This document shows, piece by piece, positions 6,155-7,662 of a stretch of 7,662 nt of DNA. Both the position numbers and the translations under genes were made by a program. Each line of letters begins with the position of its first letter. Within the stretch, counting starts at the first letter, position 1. The notes under the pieces are model-generated. The model searched no databases. It had not been told where the DNA came from and was given only the letters and a program-made list of their open reading frames with translations. This DNA comes from Deltaproteobacteria bacterium. GTDB taxonomy: Bacteria; Myxococcota_A; UBA796; UBA2385. Location: positions 1 through 7,662 of the forward strand of contig CANHON010000217.1 in assembly GCA_947462115.1 (NCBI GenBank), written 5' to 3'.

Positions 6155-7480
6155 ATGCACACCGAAGCCCCCGAACGTCTGACCCGCGAGGCGCTGCTGC
6201 AGCTCGCCGCCACCTACGGGGCACCGGAGTCGCGGTGGCTGGTGGGCGGAGAATTCGAGCGCGCTGTGGTGCACAGCGACGGCAGCGGCGTCTCTTACGA
6301 CGAGCCCCACGGGATCCGTTGGATCTTGGAGCAGCTCGCCGCCCGCCAGCCGGGGTGGCGCCCTTACGAAGAGGCCGGCCACCTCATCGCCCTCGAGCGG
6401 GACGGCGGCGCCAGCATCACGCTGGAGCCCGGCGGCCAAGTCGAGCTCTCCGGCGCGCCCCACCGCGAGCTCTCCGCCTTGATGGAGGAGGTGCAGACCA
6501 ACCGGCGCCTGCTGCTGGAGATCGCCGAGGGCACCGACCTGCGCTTCCTCGCCGTGGGGCTCAGCCCCATCAGCCCCATCGCCGAGCTCCCTTGGATGCC
6601 CAAGGGCCGCTATCGCATCATGCGCGAGTACCTGCCCCAGTACGGTGATCTCGCGCACTACATGATGAAGGGCACCGCGTCGGTGCAGGCCAACTTCGAC
6701 TACTCCGACGAGGCCGACTGCGCCGACAAGGTGCGCCTCTGCGCCGGGGTCGGCCCGCTCACCACCGCGATGTTCAGCAACTCGCCGCTGGTGGAGGGCA
6801 AGCCCACCGGCTTCCTCAGCTACCGCGGCCACGTCTGGACCCGCACCGACCCGGCCCGCACCGGCTTCCCGCCCGGCCTGCGCGACGACTACAGCCACGA
6901 GCGGTGGATCGACTACCTGCTGAACGTCCCGATGATGTTCTACAAGCGGGGCAAGGCCTGGGTACACGCCGAGGGCCGCACCTTCGCCACCTTCATGACC
7001 GACGGGATTGACGGCCAGTACGCGACCCTCGCCGACTGGGCCCTGCACCAGACCAGCGTCTTCCCCGAGGTGCGGGTCAAGCACACCATCGAGGTGCGCG
7101 GGGCCGACTGCGTGAGCATCGAGCTGGCGGGCGCCTTCTGCGCCTTGTTCACCGGGCTGCTCTACGACCGTTCGGCCCTGGACGAGGGGCTGGCCTTGGT
7201 CGATGCGCTGTCGGCCCACGGCACCCGCGAGGGGCGCTTCGACGCCGCCTGCCGCTCCGGCCTCCGCGGCGAGGTCGGGGGCCGCGCGCTCGGTGACTTT
7301 GCCGTCGAGCTCGGTGACATCGCACGACGCGGCCTCCAGCGTCGCCGGCCCGAAGACCTCCCACTGCTCGAGCCGCTGCTCGCCCGGCTCGCCGACCGGC
7401 GCAGCCCCGCCCTCGACCAGCTGGAGGCCTACGCCAAGGACCCGAGCGTCGCCGGCATCCTCGCGGCCTGCGCCTACTGA
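6155..7480 (+). CDS. gshA: Glutamate-cysteine ligase, plant/proteobacterial GCS2 type
   Basis: A 441-residue cytosolic enzyme joining glutamate and cysteine with ATP to give gamma-glutamylcysteine, the first step of glutathione synthesis. The motif series of the plant-like GCS2 class is present in order: LVGGEFER (29-36, acidic metal/ATP ligands), SITLEPGGQVELSG (87-100), WMPKGRYRIMREYLP (147-161), SVQANFDYSDEAD (176-188), HVWTRTDPARTG (226-237) and FPEVRVKHTIEVRGAD (303-318). Length matches the family (about 430-460), and the gene looks intact. E. coli-type GshA is a different, more distant class. ATG 6155 is chosen because it precedes the conserved N-terminus closely and AGAG (6146-6149) lies five bases upstream, a weak ribosome site. 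No glutathione synthetase gene lies within the window. A related ligase role such as EgtA in ergothioneine synthesis is possible but less likely, since no ergothioneine genes are seen nearby. Confidence 0.93.
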   Translation: MHTEAPERLTREALLQLAATYGAPESRWLVGGEFERAVVHSDGSGVSYDEPHGIRWILEQLAARQPGWRPYEEAGHLIALERDGGASITLEPGGQVELSGAPHRELSALMEEVQTNRRLLLEIAEGTDLRFLAVGLSPISPIAELPWMPKGRYRIMREYLPQYGDLAHYMMKGTASVQANFDYSDEADCADKVRLCAGVGPLTTAMFSNSPLVEGKPTGFLSYRGHVWTRTDPARTGFPPGLRDDYSHERWIDYLLNVPMMFYKRGKAWVHAEGRTFATFMTDGIDGQYATLADWALHQTSVFPEVRVKHTIEVRGADCVSIELAGAFCALFTGLLYDRSALDEGLALVDALSAHGTREGRFDAACRSGLRGEVGGRALGDFAVELGDIARRGLQRRRPEDLPLLEPLLARLADRRSPALDQLEAYAKDPSVAGILAACAY

Positions 7481-7606
7481 GCCGGCGGGGCGGCCCGCTC
7501 GGGTGGCTGCCTGCCTCGGCTGGAGATAGTCCCCCGTTCGGCGCCGCTCACCCCGAAGCCTCCGCAGGGCTCGCCCCAGTGAAGCTGCAGCCGGACCGGG
7601 GGTCGC
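7481..7606. other. Spacer downstream of gshA
   Basis: The stop codon is followed by a GC-only hairpin (GCGGG at 7485-7489 with CCCGC at 7494-7498) without a T-tract. The rest shows no clear motif. Several frames remain open simply because the sequence is GC-rich, and none resembles a known protein. Confidence 0.3.
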
Positions 7607-7662
7607 GTGGCCGTCAAGATGATGCTCGCTGGCATGAGCGAGCCCAACGCCCGAGCCCTCCG
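7607..7662 (+). CDS. Possible start of a further gene, cut by the right edge
   Basis: GTG 7607 opens a frame reading VAVKMMLAGMSEPNARAL to the window end, with GGGGG about four bases upstream as a possible ribosome site; ATG 7619 and ATG 7622 are alternative starts in the same frame. The alternation of hydrophobic residues resembles the first beta-strand of an alpha/beta domain, but 18 codons are too few to name a family. A plus-strand gene downstream of gshA is plausible but unproven. Confidence 0.3.
   Translation, partial: MAVKMMLAGMSEPNARAL
7624..7643. repeat. Short perfect inverted repeat near right edge
   Basis: GCTCGCT, six bases (GGCATG), then AGCGAGC: seven perfectly complementary base pairs with a hairpin-sized loop. 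It lies within the possible start of the edge gene. No T-run follows within the window, so a terminator role is not supported. Confidence 0.4.

Noticed and set aside
6101..7219. A 372-codon open frame on the minus strand
   Set aside because: It is antisense to the intact gshA, whose motif order and length match the family. No independent domain is visible.
7485..7498. GC hairpin after the gshA stop as an intrinsic terminator
   Set aside because: A five-base stem with no following T-run; not distinguishable from background.

Overview
The window is strongly GC-rich, with G/C-dominated third codon positions and dense coding on both strands. It holds eight recognisable genes plus a possible ninth at the right edge. 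Three are predicted lipoproteins, and one is a secreted trypsin-like protease carrying a beta-strand-rich tail that ends in Phe. Single genes sit in divergent and convergent pairs, and the only clear operon-like pair is at the left end. A Gram-negative bacterium with an outer membrane and a high-GC genome fits best, most plausibly a myxobacterium (Myxococcota, formerly Deltaproteobacteria). That assignment is inference from composition, architecture and gene content; there is no rRNA or other phylogenetic marker in the window.

Left part (1-2440). On the minus strand a short-chain dehydrogenase/reductase (1537 to 695) is followed after 39 bp by the first 218 codons of a NodU/CmcH/TobZ-type carbamoyltransferase (655 to beyond the left edge), a probable two-gene transcription unit. 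Divergently, after 90 bp, a small APH/choline-kinase-fold phosphotransferase of unknown substrate runs on the plus strand (1628-2440).

Middle part (2513-5920). A small four-cysteine lipoprotein and a secreted HtrA-like serine protease are both on the minus strand. The protease ends in a region that looks like a small outer-membrane beta-barrel where PDZ domains would be expected. Divergent from it, after 59 bp, is a lipoprotein with two parvulin-type prolyl-isomerase domains. It converges, with a 15-bp gap, on a thioredoxin-fold (TlpA/redoxin-like) lipoprotein with a WCGPC active site and a probable TTG start.

Right part (5921-7662). A 234-bp spacer containing a short direct repeat precedes a plus-strand glutamate-cysteine ligase of the plant/proteobacterial GCS2 type, the first step of glutathione synthesis. 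The last 182 bp contain a hairpin and perhaps the start of another gene.

Taken together, 2513-7480 reads as an envelope folding, proteolysis and thiol-redox neighbourhood: protease, prolyl isomerase, thiol oxidoreductase, a cysteine-containing lipoprotein and glutathione synthesis. The genes are not co-transcribed, so this is a functional hypothesis from proximity. No mobile element, CRISPR array, tRNA or rRNA was seen.
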